Made by a program: the position numbers and the translations under genes | Shown: positions 14,210 through 22,444 of the stretch, piece by piece | Layout of the letters: the number at the start of each line of letters is the position of its first letter | Position numbering within the stretch: position 1 is the first letter of the stretch | The notes under the pieces: generated by a model | What the model saw: the letters and a program-made list of their open reading frames with translations, nothing else | Database searches by the model: none | Told to the model about the DNA's origin: nothing | Assembly: GCA_900315835.1 (NCBI GenBank) | Contig: ONAR01000032.1 | Location: forward strand, 1 to 32,649 | Direction of reading: 5' to 3' | DNA: 32,649 nucleotides | From: an uncultured Prevotella sp. | Lineage (GTDB): Bacteria > Bacteroidota > Bacteroidia > Bacteroidales > Bacteroidaceae

Positions 14210-16240
14210 TCACACTTCTCTTTCCGCAATCTCATAAACCCAGCGTTCGTGCGTACTCACATGGTTGTAGTGCTGCTGGGTGAGATACCTACCGAGTCTG
14301 GCTGCGTTTCCTTTGTCAGCACGTACGCCGACAAACCTCCGATGGATGCGGGTAACGATTTCCGTTGTTGAAAGGCGGAGCGGTGACGTTGTGTCCTTAA
14401 CAGGTTTACGATACATCACGTTGAACGCCTCCACCAAAGGATCCTGAACGGTGAACCCGAGGTTATGGTTTTGTATCAACCGCTCGCGCTCGGCGTCGAA
14501 ATAAGTGGGCATGCCCTGATGGATTTCTTCCACGATCTGCGCGTAGAGTTGCCGGTAATTGACGGCGTGGTCACCCGTTACGCGAACGTCAATCTGCCCG
14601 TCAACATTTTCTACCATGTAACGGCGCGATCCAGTCATGTCGGTCAATGGTTGTGGACAGTTGGTCGTTGCGGCGAAGACGGCATAGCGACGTCGCTGGG
14701 TATAGGCATCCTCATACATTTTACGCTGCGTAACGCTGCTCTTCTGCAGCAGGTGTTTCAGGTAGGCCGTTTGCGACTTGCTGATCTGGTCGAACTCGTC
14801 GATGTTGATAAGACCGAAGCGCGTCAGTGCCTTCTCAGCATCTTTCTTGGTGGTGAAGTCGAGACGGTCGAGATAGTAAGCCATCAGCTCCGGTGGCATG
14901 AGCATGCGGATAAACGTGGACTTACCCGTACCCTGTGGGCCAGTGAGCATCAGTACCATTGACGAACCGTACATCCGGTTGCGCCCCATCCATTGGCTCA
15001 CCATTGACCGCATCCAAATCCTGAAATTGTCTTCCCATAACTTGTCATCGGTCTTCACCCGCGCAGCCATCAGTTTCAACCGGTCGATGCCATCCCATTG
15101 GGGCAATTGACTGATGTAATCCCTGATAGGGTCGTATGTGACCACGTCGTCGCTATAGACTATGCGCCTTACATCCTTGTCCCAGACGTTTATGCCCTCT
15201 CTCATCGCTTTCCGCGTGATGGTGTTGAGTGCGAGTTCGTCAAGCGGGCGCCACGACAGGAGGTAAAGTCCAAACTCACGGTATTCCACTACGTCGGTTA
15301 CCTGGTTACGGCGCAGCTGATAGCGTTGACGCATGAAAGCCTCGAGCTGGTATTGGCTGGCAAGCTTTCGGTTTATCTCTGTGTTGATGCCAAATGGATG
15401 TTCGTTGTAGGCCGTCTGAAACGTCGATCGTACCAGATAGTCCTTGCCCTTGAAGTAACTATTGTGGAGTAGGCTTTTCACGGCAATCTCCTCTTTGATG
15501 CCAGCATTTCTGCAGCGGTCGGCCAACTTACAGAGATAAGCCTGCTCATCTGTTTTCTTTTCAAACGAGAGTTGCCCAAAGATGTAGTTGAATTTAGCCA
15601 GTTGGAGCTCCAAAACGGAATAGTCGTTGAATTCTGTCTCACAAGGCTTGTCGTTCTGTTTCCGGCCATTGTCGGCTTGGGCAACGTCGAAAACAGGCAC
15701 TGCCATAAATGCGGTGTTGAGCCAGACCGTTGGGCAGTAGCCTATGCGGCACTGCATTGGCTGGCCCTGTGCATGGCTCTCGGGTGAGACGCCCAGCGCC
15801 TGGCCGTAGAAGTTGGCGGTACTGAGAAATGCGGCGTCAGCCCATTGCTGTTCCGCGTCGGGCTGGTTGCGGTTGTAGGACAATGCCGTTACGACTTTCA
15901 GCGAGCAGCCTGACAAGCCGATGAACGCCATCACCGTCTGTGGGATCGACTTGGCCTTCTCCGTAATGCGCTGGAGTAGGGTGGGGTCTGACACTCGGAA
16001 AGACAAAAGCACGAGCCGATGGTCAGATGCGCTTGCATTGGAGAAATTGACCACTGGCAACTGCTCGGCGGCGATGAGTCTGCCGGTGGAGCCTACGACC
16101 TTACTGATGTGGATGGCTTCAGACAATGCCTCGGTACGCTTACGCAGGTTGTCGCCTTGCATAAGACCGATCAGCTGTTCCAAGGTGATGAGCTTCTTCC
16201 GCTCACAGCCTCTTGATAGATAAATGAGTTCTACTTTCAT
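14210..16240 (-). CDS. VirE/D5-like primase-helicase, BT4734-type
   Basis: A 676-residue protein with the architecture of Bacteroidales virulence-associated protein E family members. Residues 1-280 match a BT4734-like N-terminal region (primase-related, apparently degenerate). Residues about 380-590 form a superfamily 3-like helicase/ATPase: YISQLPQWDGIDRL; Walker A GPQGTGKST at 434-442; Walker B LINIDEFDQ about 470; sensor-like VFAATTNCPQPLTDMTGSRRY about 520. The last 90 residues may be a winged helix. Such proteins occur in phages, satellite elements and integrated islands, where they act in replication. Here the usual companions (HU-like protein, amidase, integrase) are absent and the gene is bracketed by inverted 11-bp-periodic repeats and a 22-bp array. 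The predicted promoter lies at 16490, giving a leader of about 245 bases. Intact by eye; its activity is unknown. Confidence 0.88.
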   Translation of the reverse strand: MKVELIYLSRGCERKKLITLEQLIGLMQGDNLRKRTEALSEAIHISKVVGSTGRLIAAEQLPVVNFSNASASDHRLVLLSFRVSDPTLLQRITEKAKSIPQTVMAFIGLSGCSLKVVTALSYNRNQPDAEQQWADAAFLSTANFYGQALGVSPESHAQGQPMQCRIGYCPTVWLNTAFMAVPVFDVAQADNGRKQNDKPCETEFNDYSVLELQLAKFNYIFGQLSFEKKTDEQAYLCKLADRCRNAGIKEEIAVKSLLHNSYFKGKDYLVRSTFQTAYNEHPFGINTEINRKLASQYQLEAFMRQRYQLRRNQVTDVVEYREFGLYLLSWRPLDELALNTITRKAMREGINVWDKDVRRIVYSDDVVTYDPIRDYISQLPQWDGIDRLKLMAARVKTDDKLWEDNFRIWMRSMVSQWMGRNRMYGSSMVLMLTGPQGTGKSTFIRMLMPPELMAYYLDRLDFTTKKDAEKALTRFGLINIDEFDQISKSQTAYLKHLLQKSSVTQRKMYEDAYTQRRRYAVFAATTNCPQPLTDMTGSRRYMVENVDGQIDVRVTGDHAVNYRQLYAQIVEEIHQGMPTYFDAERERLIQNHNLGFTVQDPLVEAFNVMYRKPVKDTTSPLRLSTTEIVTRIHRRFVGVRADKGNAARLGRYLTQQHYNHVSTHERWVYEIAEREV

Positions 16241-16253
16241 GGTACATAAATGT

Positions 16254-16469
16254 TTAATGTATGAGATAATAAAATGTGTTTTTCAAATTCAATGGGCTAC
16301 GCCCGCTGAGCGTTTGCTGAGACTTTGCAGGGACTTTGCTGAGGGTTTGCATCGTCATCGGATAGCTTATTCTGCTGAACACCAGCTCGCTGCGTCCGCG
16401 CTGCGACTGCTGAGAGATTAAAATGCCTTTTTGACTGTATTCTCTTGTACGCGTTACCGTGGCATTCAA
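16254..16469 (-). CDS. Possible leader ORF upstream of the VirE gene
   Basis: A 71-residue frame lying wholly inside the predicted VirE leader, ending 13 bases before the VirE start. It begins MNATVTRTREYSQKG and reads through the 11-bp repeats as QTLSKVPAKSQQTLSG (three 11-bp units make 11 codons). No known family. It could be a real small protein, a translated regulatory leader, or chance. Support is only its position and the repeat-encoded segment. Confidence 0.25.
   Translation of the reverse strand: MNATVTRTREYSQKGILISQQSQRGRSELVFSRISYPMTMQTLSKVPAKSQQTLSGRSPLNLKNTFYYLIH
16312..16355. repeat. Four 11-bp repeats, right flank of the VirE gene
   Basis: GTTTGCTGAGA, CTTTGCAGGGA, CTTTGCTGAGG and GTTTGCATCGT are contiguous. 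The reverse complement of CTTTGCTGAGG (CCTCAGCAAAG) is the unit of the left flank at 14048-14080. The VirE gene is therefore enclosed by inverted repeat blocks. Confidence 0.8.
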
Positions 16470-16489
16470 GCATCTTCGCTAAACAATCC

Positions 16490-16521
16490 CAAAGTTACAA
16501 CAAATATTTGAAACCACCAAA
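16490..16521 (-). promoter_or_regulatory. Promoter of the VirE gene
   Basis: Minus-strand TTTG (16518-16521), a 20-base spacer, and TAACTTTG (16490-16497). The predicted start near 16486 leaves a long leader that contains the 11-bp repeats and the possible leader ORF. Confidence 0.65.
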
Positions 16522-16562
16522 TTTATGACATATGGGCTTCATATCATGGTGTGGCAAAATCA

Positions 16563-16593
16563 AAAGAAAAGGGCCGGCTCAGTTGGCCGACCC
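16563..16593 (-). terminator. Terminator of the DASS transporter gene
   Basis: Read on the minus strand: GGGTCGGC, loop CAACTGA, GCCGGCCC, then TTTTCTTTT. The 8-bp GC stem has one G-T pair. It sits 25 bases after the transporter stop. Confidence 0.88.
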
Positions 16594-16618
16594 CGTATTC
16601 TAAAGAATTCCTATCTTG

Positions 16619-18085
16619 TTAGAGGATTCCCATCTTGCCTACAACAATCAGCAGGCTGAAGCCCAGTACCAGCGTGATAAGACCAACGAGGATGCCAGTC
16701 TTGGCCATGTCTTTCTGTTCGATAAGACCGGTAGAGTAGGCAATGGCATTTGGTGGCGTAGAAATGGGCAGACACATGGCAGCAGAGGCTGCTACGGCGA
16801 TGCCGATAAGAACGGTGGAGTCACCACCGATAACGTTGAGCTTGTCGCCCATACCCTGGCAGACGACGGTGAGGATAGGAATGAGCAGGGCAGCTGTGGC
16901 GGTGTTGCTGATGAAGTTGGAAAGGAAGTAGCACACCAGGCCGGCAATAATCAGGATGACGATAGGACTCCATTCGCCGAATGGGATTGACTCAACAGCG
17001 GCCTTGGCAAGACCGGTACCGTTCATAGCCAAACCGAGCGCGAAGCCACCGGCGACCATCCAGATGACGCCCCAGTCGATATCTTGCAGGTCTTTGGCTG
17101 TGATGACGCCAGTGAAGGCGAAGACAGCGATGGGCAGCATGGCAACAGTGTTGGCGTTGATGCCAAGCTTCTTGCCGAAGATCCAGAGCAAGATGGTGAT
17201 GATGAAGGTGACAGCAACAACGACGGTGCGCCAGTTGCGGTGCATATCGCCATCAATCTGCAGTTCGATGGTCTTTTGCGTGAAGGGGAAGAGCTTGCGC
17301 AACAGCAGCCAAGCGATAATCAGCAGCACGATAACGAGCGGAGCCATCACTGCAGCCCACTGACCGAAGCTGATGTCCATATTCATACCCGTGGGGTCGT
17401 TGAGCACCTTGAAGGCGAAGGCGTTAGGAGGCGTGCCGATAGGCGTACCCATACCGCCGAGGTTGGCGCCGATAGGAATGGCCATCGTCAGGGCGATGCG
17501 GCCTTTACCGTTGGCGGGCAATGCCTTAAACACTGGCGTGAGGAAGGTGAGCATCATGGCAGCCGTGGCGGTGTTGGAGATGAACATCGAGAAAACGCCG
17601 GTAATCAGCAAGAAACCAAGCAGCACATTCTCGCTCTTATGGCCGAAGGGCTTGATCATCGTCTTGGCCATCCACACGTCGAGTCCCGACTTGGTAGCGG
17701 CTATGGCGAGGATAAATCCACCAAGGAAGAGGATGATCGTCGGGTCGGCAAAGCAGGCCATAATACCCACCGAGTCGAGCAGCTGTCCGTATTGTCCCTC
17801 GGTGCCTTGCATGAATTTAAACGACGAGTCGCTCACGAAGAACAACAACACGAAGATGATGGTCACAGACGTGGCCCAAGCCGGAATGGCTTCGGTCAAC
17901 CACAGCATGACGGCCATGACGAAGATGGCGATGACGCGCTGCTGAACGACAGTAAGCCCGGCTATGCCGAAGCATGAGGAGGGCAAGTTCCAGACGATTA
18001 AGGTCACTGCGGCTGTCAAAAAGAACCAGAAGGCTTTCTTTTTGTTGAAATCGCCGGTCAACACTTTCTTTACAGTTTCTTGCAT
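16619..18085 (-). CDS. SLC13/DASS family anion:sodium symporter
   Basis: A 488-residue inner-membrane protein with about 11-13 hydrophobic helices. The two SNT signature repeats of the divalent anion:sodium symporter family are visible: ISNTATAAMMLTFLTP near residue 170 and ISNTATAALLIPILT near 395. Each is followed by a glycine/proline-rich hairpin (GANLGGMGTPIGTPPNAFAF; the C-terminal counterpart CLPISTPPNAIAYSTG). Family knowledge: these proteins carry succinate, fumarate, citrate or sulfate with sodium. The TPPNA motifs in both halves favour a C4-dicarboxylate carrier, but the substrate is not certain. It is a single-gene unit with its own promoter (18128) and terminator (16563). Length and motifs are complete. 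Confidence 0.93.
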   Translation of the reverse strand: MQETVKKVLTGDFNKKKAFWFFLTAAVTLIVWNLPSSCFGIAGLTVVQQRVIAIFVMAVMLWLTEAIPAWATSVTIIFVLLFFVSDSSFKFMQGTEGQYGQLLDSVGIMACFADPTIILFLGGFILAIAATKSGLDVWMAKTMIKPFGHKSENVLLGFLLITGVFSMFISNTATAAMMLTFLTPVFKALPANGKGRIALTMAIPIGANLGGMGTPIGTPPNAFAFKVLNDPTGMNMDISFGQWAAVMAPLVIVLLIIAWLLLRKLFPFTQKTIELQIDGDMHRNWRTVVVAVTFIITILLWIFGKKLGINANTVAMLPIAVFAFTGVITAKDLQDIDWGVIWMVAGGFALGLAMNGTGLAKAAVESIPFGEWSPIVILIIAGLVCYFLSNFISNTATAALLIPILTVVCQGMGDKLNVIGGDSTVLIGIAVAASAAMCLPISTPPNAIAYSTGLIEQKDMAKTGILVGLITLVLGFSLLIVVGKMGIL

Positions 18086-18127
18086 AATGAGATTTCTATA
18101 GATTGAATATTATTTAGGTGTTGACTG

Positions 18128-18159
18128 CAAATGTAGCGCTTTTTTTCAAAGGCTACAAA
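18128..18159 (-). promoter_or_regulatory. Promoter of the DASS transporter gene
   Basis: Minus-strand TTTG (18156-18159), a 20-base spacer, and TACATTTG (18128-18135) followed by C. The leader is about 40 bases before ATG 18085. Confidence 0.75.
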
Positions 18160-18181
18160 AGTATTTGTCAATTTAACAGAA

Positions 18182-18221
18182 AAGGTGGTAATGCTTCAAT
18201 GAGATGAAGTATTACCACCTT
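18182..18221 (-). terminator. Terminator of the DUF1573 gene
   Basis: A 17-bp stem with one mismatch: minus-strand AAGGTGGTAATACTTCA, loop TCTCATT, GAAGCATTACCACCTT, followed by TTTCTGTT. It lies about 60 bases after the DUF1573 stop. Confidence 0.85.
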
Positions 18222-18281
18222 GCCTTGTTAATAGTATCGAAAACCAAACACGACTGAGATAGGGTCAGGAGGAGTGGTCAA

Positions 18282-18671
18282 TCACTTCTTGGCCTCCTCC
18301 ATGACGCCCTCCACGTAGAGCCGCGTCATCTCAGGAACGCCATTGGTGCGGATGGTGATGGTCTTCTTGAAGTGGCCGGGGAATTTGCCCTTGCCGTTAT
18401 AGGTGACGCTGATGGTGCCTTTCTCTCCGGGCTTGATTGGTGTCTTGGTGTAAGTGGGCACCGTGCAGCCGCAACTGGCAACAGCCTGATTGATGATGAG
18501 CGGCTTGTCGCCCTTGTTGGTGAACGTGAAGGTGCATTTCTGCACGGGTGTCGACTCTGAGAACGTACCGAAATTATTCGTAAGCTTGTCGAACTCAATC
18601 TTGGCCTGAGCAAACGTCGTGGTCAAGCCGGCAACGAGCATAACAGCCATCAAAAGTAACTTTTTCATCAT
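18282..18671 (-). CDS. Secreted DUF1573 domain protein
   Basis: A 129-residue exported protein. Residues 1-22 are a signal peptide (MMKKLLLMAVMLVAGLTTTFAQ) with a probable cut after AQA or FAQ. The rest is a single DUF1573 immunoglobulin-like domain: FDKLTNNFGTF, CTFTFTNKGDKPLIINQAVASCGCTVPTY, PIKPGEKGTISVTYN, GHFKKTITIRTN. The ASCGCT motif is the family hallmark. DUF1573 proteins are common and usually abundant in the Bacteroidetes periplasm or envelope; their role is not established. The second ATG (18668) may be the actual start. The gene is divergent from aspS and has its own promoter box and terminator. Confidence 0.92.
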   Translation of the reverse strand: MMKKLLLMAVMLVAGLTTTFAQAKIEFDKLTNNFGTFSESTPVQKCTFTFTNKGDKPLIINQAVASCGCTVPTYTKTPIKPGEKGTISVTYNGKGKFPGHFKKTITIRTNGVPEMTRLYVEGVMEEAKK

Positions 18672-18705
18672 ATCTATTGATTTATCTTGTTTATCTTAAG
18701 ACGTA

Positions 18706-18713
18706 CAAAAGTA
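18706..18713 (-). promoter_or_regulatory. -7 box of the DUF1573 gene
   Basis: Minus-strand TACTTTTG matches TAnnTTTG. The leader is about 30 bases. The -33 match is poor. Confidence 0.55.
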
Positions 18714-18783
18714 AGAAAAGTTTCGTGGTTTTATCATAAAGTGCGTTGATTTAACATAATTTTCAAACCTTCTTTGGTTGTGG

Positions 18784-18815
18784 TTTCACTGTATCAATAA
18801 AAAGTTGTAATTTTG
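18784..18815 (+). promoter_or_regulatory. Probable aspS promoter
   Basis: TAATTTTG (18808-18815) is a -7 box, with TTTC (18784-18787) 20 bases upstream in place of TTTG. The predicted start is near 18819, so translation must begin at ATG 18846. Confidence 0.6.
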
Positions 18816-18845
18816 TACCAAATAAACACTATTACATTATTTATT

Positions 18846-20609
18846 ATGTATCGTACACATACTTGCGGAGAGTTGCGGCTCTCCGATGCGGGCAAGGAAG
18901 TGACGCTCGCAGGGTGGGTGCAGCGCACCCGCAAAATGGGCGGAATGACCTTCGTTGACCTCCGTGACCGCTATGGCATTACGCAGCTCGTTTTCGACGA
19001 GGCTGCCGACAAGGCACTGTGGGAGCAGGCCAATAAGCTCGGCCGTGAATATTGCATTCAGGCTACCGGTAAGGTTTCGGAGCGCCAAAGCAAAAACGCC
19101 AAGATGGACACCGGCGACATCGAGATTATCGTCTCGAACCTCAACGTGCTCAGTCCATCACTCATTCCTCCTTTCACCATTGAGGACAACACCGACGGCG
19201 GCGACGACCTCCGCATGAAATACCGTTATCTTGATTTGAGACGGCCAGTGGTGCGCAAGAACCTTGAGCTGCGCCACCGCATGACCATTCTCATCCGTAA
19301 CTTCCTCGACTCGAAGCAATTCATTGAGGTGGAAACGCCTGTTCTCATCGGCTCAACGCCTGAGGGCGCGCGCGACTTCGTGGTGCCTTCTCGTATGAAT
19401 CCCGGACAGTTCTATGCCCTGCCGCAGAGTCCGCAGACACTGAAGCAGCTGCTCATGGTAGCTGGCTTCGACCGTTACTTCCAGATTGCAAAGTGCTTCC
19501 GCGATGAGGACTTGCGCGCCGACCGCCAGCCGGAGTTCACCCAAGTGGACTGCGAGATGAGCTTCGTCGATCAGGACGATGTCATCAATCTGTTTGAAGA
19601 GATGTGTCGCATGCTGTTCAAGGAAATCAGAGGCGTTGACCTGCCCAAGCCCTTGCAGCAGATGACATGGAAAGAGGCCATGCGCCGCTTCGGTTCAGAC
19701 AAGCCCGATCTGCGCTTCGGCATGGAGTTCGTCGAACTGATGGACGACCTCAAGGGCACCGGTAGCTTCTCGGTGTTCAATGAGGCCAACTATATCGGTG
19801 GCATCGTGGTACCTGGCTGCGCTAACTACAGCCGCAAGCAGCTCAACGAGCTCACCGACTTCGTGAAGAAGCCGCAGGTGGGCGCCAAGGGCCTTGTCTA
19901 TATTAAATATGAGAGCGACGGAACGGTGAAGAGCTCTATCGACAAGTTCTATACTCCCGAGCAGCTGCAGAAAGTCAAGGAGACCACCGGTGCCAAAGAT
20001 GGCGACTTGGTGCTCATTCTCTCGGGTGACAACGCCAACAAGACGCGCATCCAGCTGTGCTCGCTTCGTCTGGAGATGGGCGACCGTCTCGGCTTGCGCG
20101 ACAAGAATGTGTTCAAGTGCCTGTGGATTATCGACTTCCCGCTCTTCGAATGGAGCGATGAGGAGCAGCGCCTCATGGCTACCCACCATCCTTTCACCAT
20201 GCCCAACCCCGACGACATTCCTTTGCTTGACGAGCATCCTGAGCAGGTGAGGGCCAAGGCCTACGACTTTGTCTGCAACGGCATTGAGGTCGGCGGCGGA
20301 AGCCTACGTATCCACGATACCAACTTGCAGGAGAAGATGTTTGAGGTTCTCGGCTTCACCAAGGAGCGCGCTGAGGCGCAGTTCGGCTTCCTGATGAATG
20401 CCTTCAAATACGGTGCACCACCTCACGCTGGCTTGGCTTTCGGTCTCGACCGCTTCGTCAGCATCCTTGCAGGTCTCGACTCCATCCGCGACTGCATTGC
20501 TTTCCCGAAGAACAACAGTGGCCGCGATGTGATGCTTGATGCACCTTCCGAGCTCGATCCGAAACAGTTGGATGAACTGCAGATCAAAGTCGACTTGAAG
20601 CAAAAGTAG
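18846..20609 (+). CDS. aspS: Aspartyl-tRNA synthetase
   Basis: A 587-residue class II aminoacyl-tRNA synthetase that charges tRNA-Asp with aspartate in the cytoplasm. Parts in order: N-terminal OB-fold anticodon-binding domain (about 1-110: [22 protein letters not shown]); motif 1 region after YRYLDLRR; motif 2 ([24 protein letters not shown], about 217-240); the bacterial-type GAD insertion (about 290-410); motif 3 near the C-terminus ([15 protein letters not shown]). The GAD insertion marks the bacterial form. The start at 18846 is chosen because [10 protein letters not shown] is the conserved N-terminus and the earlier frame precedes the predicted transcription start. The length is normal. 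A strong terminator follows at 20634. Confidence 0.97.
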   Translation: MYRTHTCGELRLSDAGKEVTLAGWVQRTRKMGGMTFVDLRDRYGITQLVFDEAADKALWEQANKLGREYCIQATGKVSERQSKNAKMDTGDIEIIVSNLNVLSPSLIPPFTIEDNTDGGDDLRMKYRYLDLRRPVVRKNLELRHRMTILIRNFLDSKQFIEVETPVLIGSTPEGARDFVVPSRMNPGQFYALPQSPQTLKQLLMVAGFDRYFQIAKCFRDEDLRADRQPEFTQVDCEMSFVDQDDVINLFEEMCRMLFKEIRGVDLPKPLQQMTWKEAMRRFGSDKPDLRFGMEFVELMDDLKGTGSFSVFNEANYIGGIVVPGCANYSRKQLNELTDFVKKPQVGAKGLVYIKYESDGTVKSSIDKFYTPEQLQKVKETTGAKDGDLVLILSGDNANKTRIQLCSLRLEMGDRLGLRDKNVFKCLWIIDFPLFEWSDEEQRLMATHHPFTMPNPDDIPLLDEHPEQVRAKAYDFVCNGIEVGGGSLRIHDTNLQEKMFEVLGFTKERAEAQFGFLMNAFKYGAPPHAGLAFGLDRFVSILAGLDSIRDCIAFPKNNSGRDVMLDAPSELDPKQLDELQIKVDLKQK

Positions 20610-20633
20610 TACTCAATTCACACAATTATATCC

Positions 20634-20674
20634 AATCCCGGATTTGCCATGTAGGGTGAGTCCGGGATTTTTGT
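20634..20674 (+). terminator. Terminator of aspS
   Basis: AATCCCGGA and TCCGGGATT form a perfect 9-bp stem, followed by TTTTTG. It lies 25 bases after the aspS stop. Confidence 0.9.
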
Positions 20675-20835
20675 AGTATACAATCCTGTTGTTTATCGTT
20701 CCTACTTGCTATAAATCAGGCATAAACAAGGCAAAATCATTGATACAAATCAATAAATATTCCATTAAGTCCAAAACCATGTGAAAATAGTGAGAAAAAA
20801 CTTGTTATAATGCTATTGGATTGAAATAAATTGAT

Positions 20836-20843
20836 TATTTTTG
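20836..20843 (+). promoter_or_regulatory. -7 box of the H1-tailed winged-helix gene
   Basis: TATTTTTG followed by C fits TAnnTTTG; ATTG lies about 17 bases upstream. The leader to ATG 20903 is about 55 bases. Confidence 0.6.
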
Positions 20844-20902
20844 CAACGAAATTAATGGATAAAAATATAGTTCTTATTAAGGTTCAATAATTTTACTAAA
20901 TT

Positions 20903-21208
20903 ATGGTAGAAAGAAAAGCTACAAAGAGTGCTGCCGCAAAGGCAACCCCGAAGAAAGCCGCTACGAAGAAAGTCGCTACGAAGAAGGCAGCTGCAAGCAA
21001 GAAGGAAGCAATTTTCGTTGATGCAGTAAACGCTGGTTTCCGTGCAGGTGACGTTTATGAGGCACTTCACACAGCTGGTGAGGCCAAGACTGTTGAAGAG
21101 CTGGTGAAGCTCACGGGCAAGTCTGAGGTCGAAGTTCTGCTGGGCATCGGCTGGCTCCTGAAAGAGGGCAAGCTCAAGGGTGACGGCGGAAAAGTCGTGC
21201 TTGCATAA
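20903..21208 (+). CDS. Histone H1-like tail fused to a winged-helix domain
   Basis: A 101-residue basic protein. Residues 1-34 are almost only Lys, Ala and Thr in short repeats (ATKSAAAKATPKKAATKK...), as in histone H1-like or AlgP-type tails that bind DNA without sequence preference. Residues 36-101 form a compact winged helix-turn-helix (FRAGDVYEALHTAGEAKTVEELVKLTGKSEVEVLLGIGWLLKEGKL) of the DUF2582-type wHTH kind common in Bacteroidetes. Inference: a small nucleoid-associated or architectural protein in which the tail adds general DNA affinity. It stands alone between its own promoter and terminator. The domain reading is solid; the role is inferred. Confidence 0.88.
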   Translation: MVERKATKSAAAKATPKKAATKKVATKKAAASKKEAIFVDAVNAGFRAGDVYEALHTAGEAKTVEELVKLTGKSEVEVLLGIGWLLKEGKLKGDGGKVVLA

Positions 21209-21239
21209 TTAATGCAGAGAATTTTATAACTATGACGTG

Positions 21240-21277
21240 AGTTGCAGTCCGACATGATTGGGCTGCAACTTTTTTTG
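21240..21277 (+). terminator. Terminator of the H1-tailed winged-helix gene
   Basis: AGTTGCAGTCC pairs with GGGCTGCAACT, followed by seven T. An 11-bp stem with one G-T pair; a strong terminator. Confidence 0.92.
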
Positions 21278-21297
21278 TTTCTTATTATCGGATAACC

Positions 21298-21328
21298 TTT
21301 GCGGGTTGTGTAAAAAGTTATATCTTTG
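21298..21328 (+). promoter_or_regulatory. Promoter of the LacI-type regulator operon
   Basis: TTTG (21298-21301), a 19-base spacer, and TATCTTTG (21321-21328) followed by C: a full consensus match. The ATG at 21350 follows after about 17 bases. Confidence 0.8.
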
Positions 21329-21349
21329 CATACACAATACACAGAATAT

Positions 21350-22414
21350 ATGGCAGAAAAGATTACCATCAAAGATATTGCGGCTTTCGCCGGTGTATCG
21401 GCAGGCACCGTTGACCGTGTGCTGCATAATCGTCCGAATGTCTCGGCCAAGGCGCGTGAGAAAGTGGAAAAAGCGCTGAAGGAGCAAAACTATCAGCCCA
21501 ATGTCTATGCCTCGGCATTGGCCTACAACCGTTCCTACCATTTCAGTCTGGTGTTGCCCAAACACGAGCAGGTGGCTTATTGGGAAGAGATAGAGCAGGG
21601 CGTGAGAATGGAGGTGGAGACGCGTAAGGACTTCAATATCAGCGTCGACATGTTCTATTATCGCCGCTTCGAGGACAGTTCGTTTGTTGAGCAAACCGAG
21701 CAGTGTCTCGCCAACAATCCTGACGGCGTGGTGCTGGTGCCGGTCGACTTGGAGCTGACGCGCCAGTTCACCGACCAACTGCATGCCCGCCACATTCCGT
21801 TTGTATTGCTCGACTCGTATATGCCTGACCTCAAGCCGTTGTCGTTCTTTGGGCAGGACTCCTTCTGCAGTGGTTATTTCGCTGCGCGCATGCTGATGCT
21901 CATTGCTTCACACGACAAGGAGATTGCCTTGATGAAAATTACCAAGAACGGACGCGTGGTGAGCAAGCAGCAGGATAACCGCGAGGTGGGCCTTCGCCAT
22001 TACATGAAAGACCATTTCCCCGCTGTGAAGATTATTACCATCGAATTGCCTTTCGATGGCACCCGCCAGCAATACGACAGCCTGTTGGAAGCTTTCTTCA
22101 AAGACCATCCCGACATCCACCATTGCATCACGCTGGGCTCGAAGGCGCATGTCATGGGTGACTTTCTGCTGCGCACCAACCGCAGGGAAACCCAGATCAT
22201 GGGCTACGACATGGTGAAGAAAAACGCGGAGTGCCTGCGTCAGGGCAGCATCTCGTTCCTCATCGCGCAACACGCCTATCAGCAGGGCTACAGTTCGATG
22301 GATGCCCTTTTCAAGGCTATCGTACTGAAGAAAAAGATTCAACCGGTCAACTACATGCCCATTGAACTGCTTACACGCGAGAATGTGGACTTCTACCGTC
22401 GCACCCAACTGTAG
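21350..22414 (+). CDS. LacI-family transcriptional regulator
   Basis: A 354-residue protein. The N-terminal LacI helix-turn-helix with hinge is clear (ITIKDIAAFAGVSAGTVDRVLHNRPNVSAKAREKVEKAL, residues 5-43). The rest is a periplasmic-binding-protein-like sensor (SFVLPKHEQ-type first strand, DGVVLVPVD near 122, FVLLDSY near 150, ITLGSKAHVMGDFLL near 265, IMGYD near 285). The sensor half is of the sugar-binding kind (Peripla_BP_4). It starts downstream of a consensus promoter; the NhaC gene follows after 30 bases, so the two are probably co-transcribed. The ligand is unknown. A LacI-type sensor over a sodium/proton antiporter is unusual, since such regulators mostly control sugar genes. Confidence 0.92.
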   Translation: MAEKITIKDIAAFAGVSAGTVDRVLHNRPNVSAKAREKVEKALKEQNYQPNVYASALAYNRSYHFSLVLPKHEQVAYWEEIEQGVRMEVETRKDFNISVDMFYYRRFEDSSFVEQTEQCLANNPDGVVLVPVDLELTRQFTDQLHARHIPFVLLDSYMPDLKPLSFFGQDSFCSGYFAARMLMLIASHDKEIALMKITKNGRVVSKQQDNREVGLRHYMKDHFPAVKIITIELPFDGTRQQYDSLLEAFFKDHPDIHHCITLGSKAHVMGDFLLRTNRRETQIMGYDMVKKNAECLRQGSISFLIAQHAYQQGYSSMDALFKAIVLKKKIQPVNYMPIELLTRENVDFYRRTQL

Positions 22415-22444
22415 TTGCTGCGTCGTTTACTTTAATCATGAGTT

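Noticed and set aside
17084-17977. 297-codon plus-strand frame over the DASS transporter
   Set aside because: Rich in Asp, Glu and Arg without a fold pattern; it is antisense to an intact transporter gene with SNT motifs.
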